Below, piece by piece: positions 42,816 to 53,299 of a DNA stretch of 64,000 bases (within the stretch, counting starts at the first letter, position 1; each line of letters starts with the position of its first letter). The DNA is from Hahellaceae bacterium. GTDB taxonomy: Bacteria; Pseudomonadota; Gammaproteobacteria; Pseudomonadales; Oleiphilaceae. The position numbers and the translations under genes were made by a program. Below the pieces are notes generated by a model. The model saw only the letters and a list, made by a program, of their open reading frames with translations. It was not told where the DNA came from and did not search any database. The stretch is from NCBI GenBank assembly GCA_016744695.1, contig JADGDV010000007.1:62001-126000 (forward strand). Direction: 5' to 3'.

Positions 42816-45515
42816 TTAACTCTCTTTTGTTGCTTTTTTCACAGTCTTTTTAACTACTTTCTTTGCTACTTTTTTTACGGCAACTTTCTTTTTAGCTAAA
42901 GTTTCCACCCATGCAGAGCCTTCATAATGAGCAGACCACCCCGTCGCTTTCCCTTCAAGCTCCGTCATTACGTACTGCTCTTTATTTTTTCGACTATAAC
43001 GAATTATCGAGGGATTTCCATCAGGATCAGCAATCGGCGCGCTAAATAGAAACTCATACTTGGTATCAATTTCTTTTTTGTGAGGCAACAATTCAGTAAC
43101 AAGTGGTGCTCGCGTTTCTCGATTCTTAGGAAACTTACTCGCAGCCAAAAACATACCAGCAGCGCCATCTCTAAGCACATAAGTATCTTCAACTTTCTCG
43201 CAAACCAACTCCGGCATCAACACCGGATCCATTTTGGGTGGCGCAGGATCACCACTTCTCAGCAATTTACGCGTATTCTTACAGGCCTCACTGGTACACC
43301 CAAAGTACTTACCAAAACGCCCAGACTTTAACTGCATTTCTGAACCACACTTATCGCAATCCAGCAAAGGTCCATCGTAGCCTTTAATTTTAAAAACACC
43401 CTGCTCTACTTCAAAACCAGAACAGTCAGGATTATTACCACATACATGAAGTTTTCGCTGCTCATCAATTAAGTAGCTATCCATCGCCGCATCACATTTG
43501 GCGCAGCGCTTCTTTTTACGCAATAAACGTGACTCACCTTCATCGTCATCATCAACGCTGACAACCTCATCACCTGAAACTAGATTAATCGTGCTCTTAC
43601 AACGCTCTTTAGGAGGCAAAGCGTAACCCGAACAACCAAGAAACACACCGGTGCTCGCCGTTCTTATTTGCATATTCCTACCACAAGTAGGGCAAGGAAT
43701 ATCTGTTTCTGTAGGCTGATTCTCCCTCATCCCCCCTTCTTCAGAGCCTGCCTTATCTAGCTGCCCGGTAAAGCCTTTATAAAAATCATCAAGGACTGTT
43801 TTCCAGTTTTTATGACCATTAGCTACATCATCAAGCGTTTCTTCCATTTTAGCTGTAAAACTAAAATCCATAAGATCATCAAATGACTCAACCAAACGCT
43901 CAGTAACTATATCCCCCATCTTTTCAGCATAGAAACGGCGGTTTTGAATCTTTGCATAACCACGGTCTTGAATAGTAGAAATAATAGCGGCGTACGTTGA
44001 CGGTCGGCCAATACCTCTTTTTTCAAGTTCTTTTACCAAACTAGCTTCTGTATAGCGTGGCGAAGGCTTCGTAAAATGCTGCTTAGGATCAAGCGCTTTA
44101 AGATCTAATACCTGCCCAACCTGCACATCAGGTAAAACAATATCATCTTCTTTTTTACCGAAAGAGGACAATATTTTAACATAGCCCTCAAACTTCATGA
44201 TTCGACCTTTTGTACGTAACAAAAAGTCTCCCGCTGCAACCGTCACCGAGGAACTTAGATATTTAGCATCCTTCATCTGGCAAGCAACAAACTGCCTCCA
44301 AATTAAATCATATAAGCGCTCTGCGTCTTTTTCGAGACCGGAAACCTGAAACCCCATCATTTCAACATTTGAGGGTCTAATCGCTTCGTGCGCCTCTTGC
44401 GCGCCATCTTTACTTGAGTAAATTCGTGGAGACTCATTCAAGTAATCACTTCCAATGCTTTTCTCTATATAGCCCCTACATGCCTCCACAGCATCTTTAC
44501 TTAAGTTAGTGGAGTCTGTTCTCATATAAGTAATGTAGCCAGCCTCATAGAGCCGCTGAGCAAGCATCATCGTCTTTTTAACACTAAAACCTAAGCGCGT
44601 ACTTGCTGCCTGCTGTAATGTTGATGTAATGAAAGGAGGGTTCGGTTTAGAGCTTGTAGGCCTATCCTCTCTTTTACTTACAACAAAATCGGCTTTATTT
44701 AATAAACCTGTATGCTTTAAGGTTTCATCTTCACTCGACGGTCTGAAGTTTTGATCTTCAAATTTCGTAACCTGAAATCGTGTAGAGTTATCCCCATTAA
44801 CAAGAAGGTCAGCATAAACCTCCCAGAACTCTTCTGGGTTAAATGCTCTTATCTCTTGCTCACGCTCAACTATCAACCTAACCGCAACCGACTGAACACG
44901 TCCAGCAGATAAACCTCGTGCCACTTTGCTCCAAAGTAGCGGCGACACCATAAACCCGACGACTCGATCTAAAAATCGTCTGGCCTGCTGCGCATCAACC
45001 CTAGCAATATCTAACTCACCTGGGGTTTCAAAAGCAGCTTGAATAGCTTTTTTAGTGATTTCGTTAAACACTACTCGACGATAACGACTTTCATCACCAC
45101 CTATTGCTTCCTTCAAATGCCAGGCAATTGCCTCCCCCTCTCTATCCAAATCCGTCGCGAGATAGATAACGTCAGCTGTTTTAGCTAAACGCTGCAATTC
45201 ACTAACAACTTTTTCTTTGCCTGGTAATATTTGATATTGTGCTGCCCAGTTATTCTCTGGATCAACCCCCATTCTGGCAATAAGCTGATCTTTTGATTTT
45301 TTCTTTTTGTATACTGCTTTTTTCTCAGGCGTCATTTTCCTGGTTTTAGCAGCAGCTTTGGCTCTCTCAGCAGGCGTTGTAGTACTTGCCGAACCGCTGG
45401 TTGGCAAATCCCTTATATGACCCACACTGGATTTGACAACAAATTCAGAACCGAGATATTTATTAATAGTCTTTGCTTTTGCAGGAGACTCGACGATGAC
45501 CAGTGATTTACCCAT
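42816..45515 (-). CDS. topA: DNA topoisomerase I
   Basis: Relaxes negative supercoils by single-strand passage. It has 899 residues. TOPRIM domain [20 protein letters not shown] at the start and [13 protein letters not shown], the active-site Tyr in [14 protein letters not shown], and [20 protein letters not shown]. Three C-terminal zinc fingers follow ([34 protein letters not shown] with later Cys pairs). The tail is a lysine-rich repeat of about 25 residues ([16 protein letters not shown]), likely a DNA clamp and common in related topA. It has its own terminator. Confidence 0.97.
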   Translation of the reverse strand: MGKSLVIVESPAKAKTINKYLGSEFVVKSSVGHIRDLPTSGSASTTTPAERAKAAAKTRKMTPEKKAVYKKKKSKDQLIARMGVDPENNWAAQYQILPGKEKVVSELQRLAKTADVIYLATDLDREGEAIAWHLKEAIGGDESRYRRVVFNEITKKAIQAAFETPGELDIARVDAQQARRFLDRVVGFMVSPLLWSKVARGLSAGRVQSVAVRLIVEREQEIRAFNPEEFWEVYADLLVNGDNSTRFQVTKFEDQNFRPSSEDETLKHTGLLNKADFVVSKREDRPTSSKPNPPFITSTLQQAASTRLGFSVKKTMMLAQRLYEAGYITYMRTDSTNLSKDAVEACRGYIEKSIGSDYLNESPRIYSSKDGAQEAHEAIRPSNVEMMGFQVSGLEKDAERLYDLIWRQFVACQMKDAKYLSSSVTVAAGDFLLRTKGRIMKFEGYVKILSSFGKKEDDIVLPDVQVGQVLDLKALDPKQHFTKPSPRYTEASLVKELEKRGIGRPSTYAAIISTIQDRGYAKIQNRRFYAEKMGDIVTERLVESFDDLMDFSFTAKMEETLDDVANGHKNWKTVLDDFYKGFTGQLDKAGSEEGGMRENQPTETDIPCPTCGRNMQIRTASTGVFLGCSGYALPPKERCKSTINLVSGDEVVSVDDDDEGESRLLRKKKRCAKCDAAMDSYLIDEQRKLHVCGNNPDCSGFEVEQGVFKIKGYDGPLLDCDKCGSEMQLKSGRFGKYFGCTSEACKNTRKLLRSGDPAPPKMDPVLMPELVCEKVEDTYVLRDGAAGMFLAASKFPKNRETRAPLVTELLPHKKEIDTKYEFLFSAPIADPDGNPSIIRYSRKNKEQYVMTELEGKATGWSAHYEGSAWVETLAKKKVAVKKVAKKVVKKTVKKATKES

Positions 45516-45808
45516 AAAATTCCGTTAACTTTATTCCGCAACTGATTGAAACATCGGATTAACTAAAAAAAGATTTGGCGATATATATAAGTTGTTGTAG
45601 CCGAAGGGTCAAGTTATTACCAGATTTTTTTAGTATTTTTATACAAATACCTGCTAACTGGCACAATAACAAAAGGCCATAACCACACACAATTTACAGT
45701 AAATTAGCTCTATTTTAAGCTAAGCTTTAATGTATTGTGCTTATCAATGCGCTAATATCAAACTAACACAAAAAAACACCTCACATCATAAAGAGCAAAC
45801 ATATATAA

Positions 45809-46555
45809 ATGACTAGCGTAATAATATTCAGCATACTAGGTGGGCTTTTAATTCTCTCAATCATCCTCAGCACAATAGCTCACTCACGGCAGCAAGCACT
45901 CTCTCAAAAAAAAAGCCAGCTTAGCCAAATAACTAGACGCACCCAAGATCTACAAGAAACACTAAACACACTACTTCAGATTGATAAATCTTACGACCTT
46001 ATACTTATATTACACCAACAAATTTTATCTCTTATCACTAAAAAATTAACAATAGAACCCGATAACGAGATAACAAAAAACCACCTTGAACAACAAAAAA
46101 TCATCAATGCCGCTTATCGCAAGCAAAAAAGAGAAAACGATATCAATAAGGCCATGCCTAGCGATGAAGCCATTAACCTAGCAAACTTCCAACTACTTCA
46201 AGTCACAAAAATACTGCAGCAATTAAATCAGAAGAGGATATTATCACCGGCAAAATACAGTGAGCTACTAAACCACATACAACGACTAAAGCTAGATATA
46301 GAGGTAGAAAGCCATATAGCCCAAGCTAACAGCTATTTTGAGAACAAAGATAACGTTATGATGCAATCACACCTCAAACAAGCTAGAGAGTCTCTAAGGG
46401 CCTTCCCCTCTGACTTCCCTGAAAAATCTCAACTAATTAGAAACCTATCAGATCAAATTAAAGATATCAATAAAACAAAACCGACTTCTGTTAACGACGA
46501 TAAAAGCAATTCAACAGACCAAGACGAACCAAACGATCGAAGTCAGTATTTTTAA
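45809..46555 (+). CDS. Conserved membrane-anchored coiled-coil protein next to topA
   Basis: Not recognised by function. It has 248 residues. One N-terminal membrane helix (VIIFSILGGLLILSIILSTI, about 4-23) leads to a long helical, coiled-coil cytoplasmic part rich in Gln, Leu and Lys, and a polar Asp/Ser/Asn tail. The placement between topA and fadAB matches a hypothetical gene I recall at the same position in Pseudomonas aeruginosa (PA3012), so it is probably a conserved lineage protein and not a recent gain. It has its own terminator. A scaffold role is only a guess. Confidence 0.7.
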   Translation: MTSVIIFSILGGLLILSIILSTIAHSRQQALSQKKSQLSQITRRTQDLQETLNTLLQIDKSYDLILILHQQILSLITKKLTIEPDNEITKNHLEQQKIINAAYRKQKRENDINKAMPSDEAINLANFQLLQVTKILQQLNQKRILSPAKYSELLNHIQRLKLDIEVESHIAQANSYFENKDNVMMQSHLKQARESLRAFPSDFPEKSQLIRNLSDQIKDINKTKPTSVNDDKSNSTDQDEPNDRSQYF

Positions 46556-46563
46556 ACAAACAC

Positions 46564-46592
46564 AAAAAAGGCCGAATAAATCGGCCTTTTTT
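46564..46592. terminator. Bidirectional Rho-independent terminator
   Basis: Perfect 12-bp stem AAAAAAGGCCGA (46564-46575), loop ATAAA, TCGGCCTTTTTT (46581-46592). It lies between the convergent coiled-coil protein gene and fadA and can serve both strands. Confidence 0.93.
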
Positions 46593-46630
46593 ATATCAGA
46601 CTAAATCAGTCTATTTCACAACGGTTACGC

Positions 46631-47833
<1,203 letters not shown>

Positions 47834-47840
47834 TCAGCTA

Positions 47841-49991
47841 TTAACCGAAATACTTCTTACCAGCTTTAGCCATTTCTCTCATACCGTCTGTTGGATGGTA
47901 TAGAGCCCCAAGGTCAACATGCTTGTCTGCCATTTCGCAGAACTTATCAACCCCAATAGAATCGATATAGCGTAAAGCACCACCACGGAATGGAGGGAAG
48001 CCAATACCGAAGATCAGACCCATATCAGCTTCTGCTGCAGTCTCAACAATACCGTCTTCTAAACAACGTACAGTCTCGATGCATAGCGGAATCATCATGC
48101 GCTCAATGATTTGCTCATCAGTGAAATCTTCTTGCTTCTCGACAACAGGCTTAAGCAGGTCATAAACAGATTCATCAACTACTTTCTTCTGCTTGCCCTT
48201 ACGGTCAAGTTCATACTGGTAGAAACCTTTATCAGTCTTCTGCCCGTAACGATCAGCTTCAAACATTACATCAATAGCTGTTTTGTTATCGTACTTCATA
48301 CGATCAGGGAAACCGTCAGCCATAACTTCGCCAGCGTGCTTACCCGTATCCATACCGACTACATCAAGTAAGTAAGCAGGACCCATAGGCCAGCCGAATT
48401 TCTCCATGATCTTATCGACGCGCTGGAAGTCTGCACCATCACGAACAAGACCAATAAAGCCACCAAAGTATGGGAACAATACACGGTTAACTAAGAAACC
48501 TGGGCAGTCATTAACAACAACGGGGGTTTTACCCATTGCTTTAGCGTAAGCAACTGTTGTAGCGATTGTTTCTTCGCTAGTCTTCTCACCACGAATAACC
48601 TCAACAAGAGGCATCATATTTACAGGGTTAAAGAAGTGCATACCACAGAAGTTTTCTGGACGCTTAAGACTTTTAGCCAACAAGTTAACAGAGATTGTAG
48701 AAGTGTTAGTAGCAAGAATCGCATCGTCGCGAACCTGACCTTCAACTTCAGCAAGCACAATACCCTTAACTTTAGGGTTTTCTACAACAGCTTCAACAAC
48801 TAAATCAACGTTCTTGAAATCACCATAGCTAAGCGCTGGGGTAATGCTGTTTAGTACGTCTGCCATTTTATCTGCAGTCATACGCTTTTTATCTACGCGC
48901 TTAACAAGTAGTTTCTTAGCTTCATTCAAACCAAGATCAATACCTGCCTGAGCGATATCTTTCATTATGATTGGCGTGCCTTTCAGTGCAGACTGATAAG
49001 CAACACCACCACCCATGATACCAGCACCAAGAACAGCGGCTAGCTTAACTTCACTCGCTAGAGGCTCAAGATCTTTAGCTTTCTTCTTAAGCTCCTGATC
49101 ATTCAGGAATAAGCCAATCAAAGCATTAGATACTGATGTCTTAGCCATTTTAGCGAAGCCTTTAGCTTCAACTTCAACCGCTTTATCACGAGACATACCA
49201 GAATGCTTCTGCATTACCTTAATCGCCTCAACAGGCGCAGGGTAATGTGGTCCAGCCTGACCAGCAACAAAACCTTTAGCAGTTTCAAATGTCATCATGC
49301 TTTCTAAAGCATTTAACTTAAGCTTGCTAGTTTTCTCTTCGCGACGGCCTTTGTAATCTACCTTGCCAGCATTTGCTTGCTTAACTAGGTCAACCGCAGC
49401 TTCTAACAAAGCTTCTGGTCCAACAACAGCATCAACAGCACCAAACTTTAGTGCAGCTTCAGACTTATATTCTTTTGTTCCGCAAATCCACTCAATGGCG
49501 TTATCAGCACCAATTAAGCGAGGCAAACGAACAGTACCACCAAAGCCTGGGAAAATACCCAATTTAACTTCAGGTAGACCTACCTTAGCCTTAGTAGACA
49601 TAACACGGTAGTCAGTAGCAAGACACATCTCAAAACCGCCACCTAATGCAATGCCATTAATGGCAGTAACAGATGGAAATGGTAAGTCTTCAATGTCGCT
49701 GAAAATACCGTTTGCAGTTAAGTTGTTTGCTATCAACTCTTCTTCCGGCCCTGCAAACAATCCAGTAAATTCAGTAATGTCCGCACCGACGATGAAGCAG
49801 TCTTTAGAACTAGTTACTACCAAGCCTTTAATATTTTTGGCTTCTTTAAGCTTATCAGTTGCCGCACGCAGTTCTTCGATAGTAAGTCTATTAAATTTAT
49901 TAACTGACTCACCGTCTAAATCAAAGTTTAGCTGAGCAATGCTCCCTTCGATCTCTTTAACCGTGATGGCTTTACCTTCGTAAATCATCAA
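47841..49991 (-). CDS. fadB: Fatty acid oxidation complex alpha subunit (FadB)
   Basis: Multifunctional enoyl-CoA hydratase/isomerase and L-3-hydroxyacyl-CoA dehydrogenase. It has 716 residues. The N-terminal crotonase domain has [18 protein letters not shown] and [20 protein letters not shown] (the two catalytic Glu). The Rossmann domain has [21 protein letters not shown], then [20 protein letters not shown]. It leads the fadBA operon. Two inverted repeats lie about 100-155 bases upstream and may be binding sites for a fatty-acid regulator. Confidence 0.97.
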   Translation of the reverse strand: MMIYEGKAITVKEIEGSIAQLNFDLDGESVNKFNRLTIEELRAATDKLKEAKNIKGLVVTSSKDCFIVGADITEFTGLFAGPEEELIANNLTANGIFSDIEDLPFPSVTAINGIALGGGFEMCLATDYRVMSTKAKVGLPEVKLGIFPGFGGTVRLPRLIGADNAIEWICGTKEYKSEAALKFGAVDAVVGPEALLEAAVDLVKQANAGKVDYKGRREEKTSKLKLNALESMMTFETAKGFVAGQAGPHYPAPVEAIKVMQKHSGMSRDKAVEVEAKGFAKMAKTSVSNALIGLFLNDQELKKKAKDLEPLASEVKLAAVLGAGIMGGGVAYQSALKGTPIIMKDIAQAGIDLGLNEAKKLLVKRVDKKRMTADKMADVLNSITPALSYGDFKNVDLVVEAVVENPKVKGIVLAEVEGQVRDDAILATNTSTISVNLLAKSLKRPENFCGMHFFNPVNMMPLVEVIRGEKTSEETIATTVAYAKAMGKTPVVVNDCPGFLVNRVLFPYFGGFIGLVRDGADFQRVDKIMEKFGWPMGPAYLLDVVGMDTGKHAGEVMADGFPDRMKYDNKTAIDVMFEADRYGQKTDKGFYQYELDRKGKQKKVVDESVYDLLKPVVEKQEDFTDEQIIERMMIPLCIETVRCLEDGIVETAAEADMGLIFGIGFPPFRGGALRYIDSIGVDKFCEMADKHVDLGALYHPTDGMREMAKAGKKYFG

Positions 49992-50494
49992 CTGTTCTCC
50001 AAGCTATTAGTAAGCACTGGCAACAAACAGCCTTATCATCCCTTAAAACAAGAAATAATATGGGGGTTCATTTAACCAGCAATGGATTAAAACGGTCCCG
50101 TTCTAATAGGGCATTCGATTCAAAATTCATACGCTCGTTTGAATCTAGAGTGCACACCATGAAAAAAAACCGAGCATTTGTCAATCATTTCTCTAGAAAT
50201 ATACATTTTAGTCGTTAATGAGCATGAGGCATAACTTTATTAAAAAACATTTATTTGTTTTTATTTTCATATAGTTAATTCATATAATGAACAAAACACA
50301 TCAAATAAAGCCTCTAACATGCAGATAATTTTTAATTAAAGCCGCTACATTTAATAACAAAATTTTCTTGCAAGCCCATGCAGCTTGCTTTAGCCTCGAT
50401 AATTAAGTATTTGTAAGTCAAAATAAAAATACTATAGTTAACATAACAACCTTAATTCCCCCAATCACAAATATAATAAAAACGGAGAGTGTCA
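49992..50494. promoter_or_regulatory. fadB upstream region with two inverted repeats
   Basis: A 503-bp divergent spacer. AACGG-TC-CCGTT (50091-50102) is a perfect short palindrome. GATTCAAA (50117-50124) and TTTGAATC (50138-50145) form an 8-bp inverted repeat with a 13-base gap. Both lie upstream of fadB and could bind PsrA- or FadR-type regulators; neither is a clean match I can vouch for. A weaker hairpin GCAAGC/GCTTGC is at 50370-50388. The rest is AT-rich with no gene. Confidence 0.5.
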
Positions 50495-51325
50495 ATGAAG
50501 CTATTCGCCGAATACTTTAATACCACTTATCGGCATTTAGCCAATACCTTATTCTCAGTTGTAGTATTACTCGCCTTTATTCCCGCTAATTCAAGCGCTC
50601 TTGAGCAAGACGATGCGGCAGCACTTCTTAAAGGTTTTCATCAAGCACAAATCCAGTCTTATTTCACTATTAACGCATTTTATAATTTCAGTGCAAACGA
50701 TGGTGATAAGTCACTATTAATGGATGTGAACGATGCTATTAATAATGTTAATTCAATATTGAACACCCTTGATACCTACAAAGAACTTGATGAAGTTAAA
50801 GGTGAAATTGAAGCAGCAAACCAAAGCTGGCAAGTACACAAGACAACACTTAACACCATAACCAATGACATTCTTGAACAGGGTTATGCAGATTTACGCC
50901 TAATGTCTGATTTAGCAATACAGAATCAGGATTTTACAAATGTACTAGCAACCGCTTACCAGAAGGTTAAGAGTGAATACACTCTAAACAATGTCGCTGC
51001 AAAAAGTCGAGAATCAGCCCTGCTAATGGCCATGCTGATGACCAAGTACTCAGCAAGAACAACTTCCAATGTTAGCCAAGTTTTCCAAGGAGGAGGAGAA
51101 GAAAAGACAATTGATCTTCTCGCCCTAGATCTTGACAAACAATTAAAAGACTTACTGGTCACTGCCGACGCAGAGCAAAAGAAATCAGTTGACGCAGTGC
51201 TTACAAAGTGGGATTTCATTAGAAGTTCTTATATTAATTACAATGAAAAGAACGTGAATTACGTAGTTAACCTGTACTCAAAAAGAATTATAAATGCTCT
51301 AGGCACTACATCTGACCTTAATTAA
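50495..51325 (+). CDS. Secreted helical protein of unknown function
   Basis: Unrecognised, 276 residues from ATG 50495, chosen because GGAGAG ends 5 bases before it (a GTG six bases earlier fits less well). Signal peptide with core TLFSVVVLLAFIPANSSA, cleavage near residue 35. The mature part is almost wholly helical, with many Asn, Asp and Leu, and looks like a periplasmic four-helix bundle similar in style to sensor ligand domains, but no membrane return or signalling domain follows. A Gly/Glu patch (QGGGEEK) lies near residue 205. It stands alone with its own terminator. Confidence 0.7.
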   Translation: MKLFAEYFNTTYRHLANTLFSVVVLLAFIPANSSALEQDDAAALLKGFHQAQIQSYFTINAFYNFSANDGDKSLLMDVNDAINNVNSILNTLDTYKELDEVKGEIEAANQSWQVHKTTLNTITNDILEQGYADLRLMSDLAIQNQDFTNVLATAYQKVKSEYTLNNVAAKSRESALLMAMLMTKYSARTTSNVSQVFQGGGEEKTIDLLALDLDKQLKDLLVTADAEQKKSVDAVLTKWDFIRSSYINYNEKNVNYVVNLYSKRIINALGTTSDLN

Positions 51326-51346
51326 ATTCAGTAATTGAAGAGAATG

Positions 51347-51380
51347 AGAAGGGTGAAAACTACCGCCCTTCTTATTTTTA
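51347..51380 (+). terminator. Rho-independent terminator of secreted protein gene
   Basis: AGAAGGG (51347-51353) pairs with CCCTTCT (51366-51372), followed by TATTTTTA. It overlaps the stop of the convergent gene by a few bases. Confidence 0.75.
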
Positions 51381-51875
51381 TTGAGGCATTGATAGAAGAA
51401 TTGAATTAACCTCCGTCATGACCCCTAACAACTGATCAACATACTCATCCTCACCTCGCTCATCCCAAAAAATAGATGTACCGTTAGATGAAAGCATCAC
51501 TAAGTTAAAATTATCTGGCAATACGACTAGCTCCTGTATTATACGACTGGATATCTCCTGTAGACCTATGGGTAATGACACTTCATTAAATCGCCACTCA
51601 CCCTCTCCTTCAACCTTAATAACAAAAAAAGCACCCGTTAATTCAGGTTTATTTCGAGCAATAATAAATAACTCATACATCGCGGCACCTAAAACCTGGT
51701 CCTCGAACCTTATCAAACGATCTTTAAGGCCTTTATCTGGCAACCGTACTTTTATACCTGCACGCATCGCTTTTTGACGAAATTCCATTCTTTTTCTATC
51801 TCTTGGACTTGGCAATATCCAAAAAAAAGACCCCATTAACGCCAAAACAATAAAAACAACAATCCAAACACCCAC
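51378..51875 (-). CDS. Conserved membrane-anchored hypothetical protein
   Basis: Not recognised by function, 165 residues. A single N-terminal membrane helix (VWIVVFIVLALMGSFFWILP, about 3-22) is followed by a basic patch (SPRDRKRMEFRQKAMRAG) and a soluble cytoplasmic domain of mixed alpha/beta character ending in VNSILLSMPQ. The position next to a universal stress gene, in the stretch after topA-fadAB, resembles a hypothetical gene in the same place in Pseudomonas as I recall it. No catalytic motif is visible. Confidence 0.72.
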   Translation of the reverse strand: MGVWIVVFIVLALMGSFFWILPSPRDRKRMEFRQKAMRAGIKVRLPDKGLKDRLIRFEDQVLGAAMYELFIIARNKPELTGAFFVIKVEGEGEWRFNEVSLPIGLQEISSRIIQELVVLPDNFNLVMLSSNGTSIFWDERGEDEYVDQLLGVMTEVNSILLSMPQ

Positions 51876-51960
51876 AATAACCCCTTAACATCGTAATAAT
51901 AACTCAAAAGAATTAGAATAAAATAAACGACACAAACCAACCTCAATAAAAGGACTGAAG

Positions 51961-52392
51961 ATGGCCACTTATAAAAAAATTCTAGCTGCAGTAGATCTTA
52001 CAGAAGAATCGATCCAAGTTCTTGACCGCGCTCGAAGTATGGCAATACTTTATGAAGCCGAGCTAAGCATAGCTCATGTTATAGAACCTCTTGGCTATGC
52101 CTACGGAGGTGATATACCCATGGATTTAACAGAAGTACAAAAGCAACTCGAAGATCATGCAAAGAAATACCTAAAAGACATCGGCGGAAAATATAACACG
52201 CCCGAAGATCAGCAGCACGTTATCATCGGAAGACCAGAAACCGAAATTCATCGCCTAGCAGAAGCTGGTGATTATGATTTAGTCTTGGTAGGAAGCCATG
52301 GCCGACATGGCATTCAGTTATTACTCGGCTCCACGTCTAACGGTGTACTGCATGGCGCTAAGTGTGACGTATTAGCCGTGAGGATTGATTAG
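51961..52392 (+). CDS. Universal stress protein (UspA family)
   Basis: Single-domain Usp of 143 residues. KKILAAVDLTEESIQVLDRA opens the fold. The nucleotide-binding pattern G-2x-G-9x-G(S/T) is met by VGSHGRHGIQLLLGSTSNGVL (split over about 115-135), so ATP binding is expected. Ribosome-binding site AAAGGA lies about 6 bases before the ATG. Role in stress survival is inferred from the family. Confidence 0.92.
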   Translation: MATYKKILAAVDLTEESIQVLDRARSMAILYEAELSIAHVIEPLGYAYGGDIPMDLTEVQKQLEDHAKKYLKDIGGKYNTPEDQQHVIIGRPETEIHRLAEAGDYDLVLVGSHGRHGIQLLLGSTSNGVLHGAKCDVLAVRID

Positions 52393-52454
52393 CAGATATC
52401 AACTAGCTCTCGTAACAAAGCGGTCGTTATTGGAGCTAGCATTAAATATATGAG

Positions 52455-53135
52455 TTAACCACCCTCTCCCTCTAATGTTGTCTTTAGCTTCTGCAACTGA
52501 CTCTCAAGAGAAAAACTAACACTGGACGCCATAGAGAAAAAGCTTAGCAAAGCTTTTAGGTTTGAGTCACCCTCACAAACAGTGTGAATTCTTTGCCATA
52601 AAGCTTGATTCACTAATTGCAGCCGTTTATTTCTATCAACCAGACCTTTCATTTCCCAATCGGGTTCCCCACCGTTTTTCACCTCAAAGTGCTGCTGAAG
52701 CAGATAAATAGATACATTTCGAAGTATAAACTCATCATTAGAAGCAAAGGGCATATGATGCTGAGCCATCGGCTTTAATTCTGATAAAATAGGACAATGA
52801 CTGGTAGCAAGGACCAAGCCCATCAATGATCTTAACCCCTCCTCTAAGCCCGTATGCTTAAAATATCCTCTCTCTGGCGTAGTCACTTTTACATCAACCT
52901 TTTGAAAGGCCGCTTGCGTACGAAAATCAGCAACCAAACGCTGCATATCTAAAGCAGCAGGACAGTATTTCTCATTTTTTGCCAAAGGACAATTAGAGCA
53001 CTGACAATGCTCAAGGCGAGTCCAATCTTCTGCGTTTTCATCTGCCCACTCTACAGGCATTACCGATCGGTCAACATCAACTTGATAAGTTAACTGCTTG
53101 CCATCGCTAAATTCGAAAATATAATCCACTTTCAT
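52455..53135 (-). CDS. Cysteine-cluster hypothetical protein
   Basis: Not recognised, 226 residues, no signal peptide or membrane helix. Four cysteines sit close together at 44, 46, 49 and 58 (CQCSNCP, then KYCP), the spacing C-x-C-x2-C-x8-C, which could hold zinc or an Fe-S cluster. After this the protein is mainly helical (about 60-226), with a fifth Cys in ATSHCPIL and another in VCEGDSN. The stop lies 62 bases from the convergent usp stop; the gene is read in the same direction as the upstream ABC-F gene, 164 bases away. A metal-binding regulator or redox protein is possible but unproven. Confidence 0.7.
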   Translation of the reverse strand: MKVDYIFEFSDGKQLTYQVDVDRSVMPVEWADENAEDWTRLEHCQCSNCPLAKNEKYCPAALDMQRLVADFRTQAAFQKVDVKVTTPERGYFKHTGLEEGLRSLMGLVLATSHCPILSELKPMAQHHMPFASNDEFILRNVSIYLLQQHFEVKNGGEPDWEMKGLVDRNKRLQLVNQALWQRIHTVCEGDSNLKALLSFFSMASSVSFSLESQLQKLKTTLEGEGG

Positions 53136-53299
53136 TCGTTATAAGCACCGCTAGTTTCTGAGTGTTCAATATAGTTAGTTCAATGCATTATTTATAGACT
53201 AAAATACTGAAATTCACATCTATCCATCGGAATATTTTATAATTATTTTCATTTCACCAAAGCATATGTACCTGTTTAAACAATCACTTACACCCTTCA

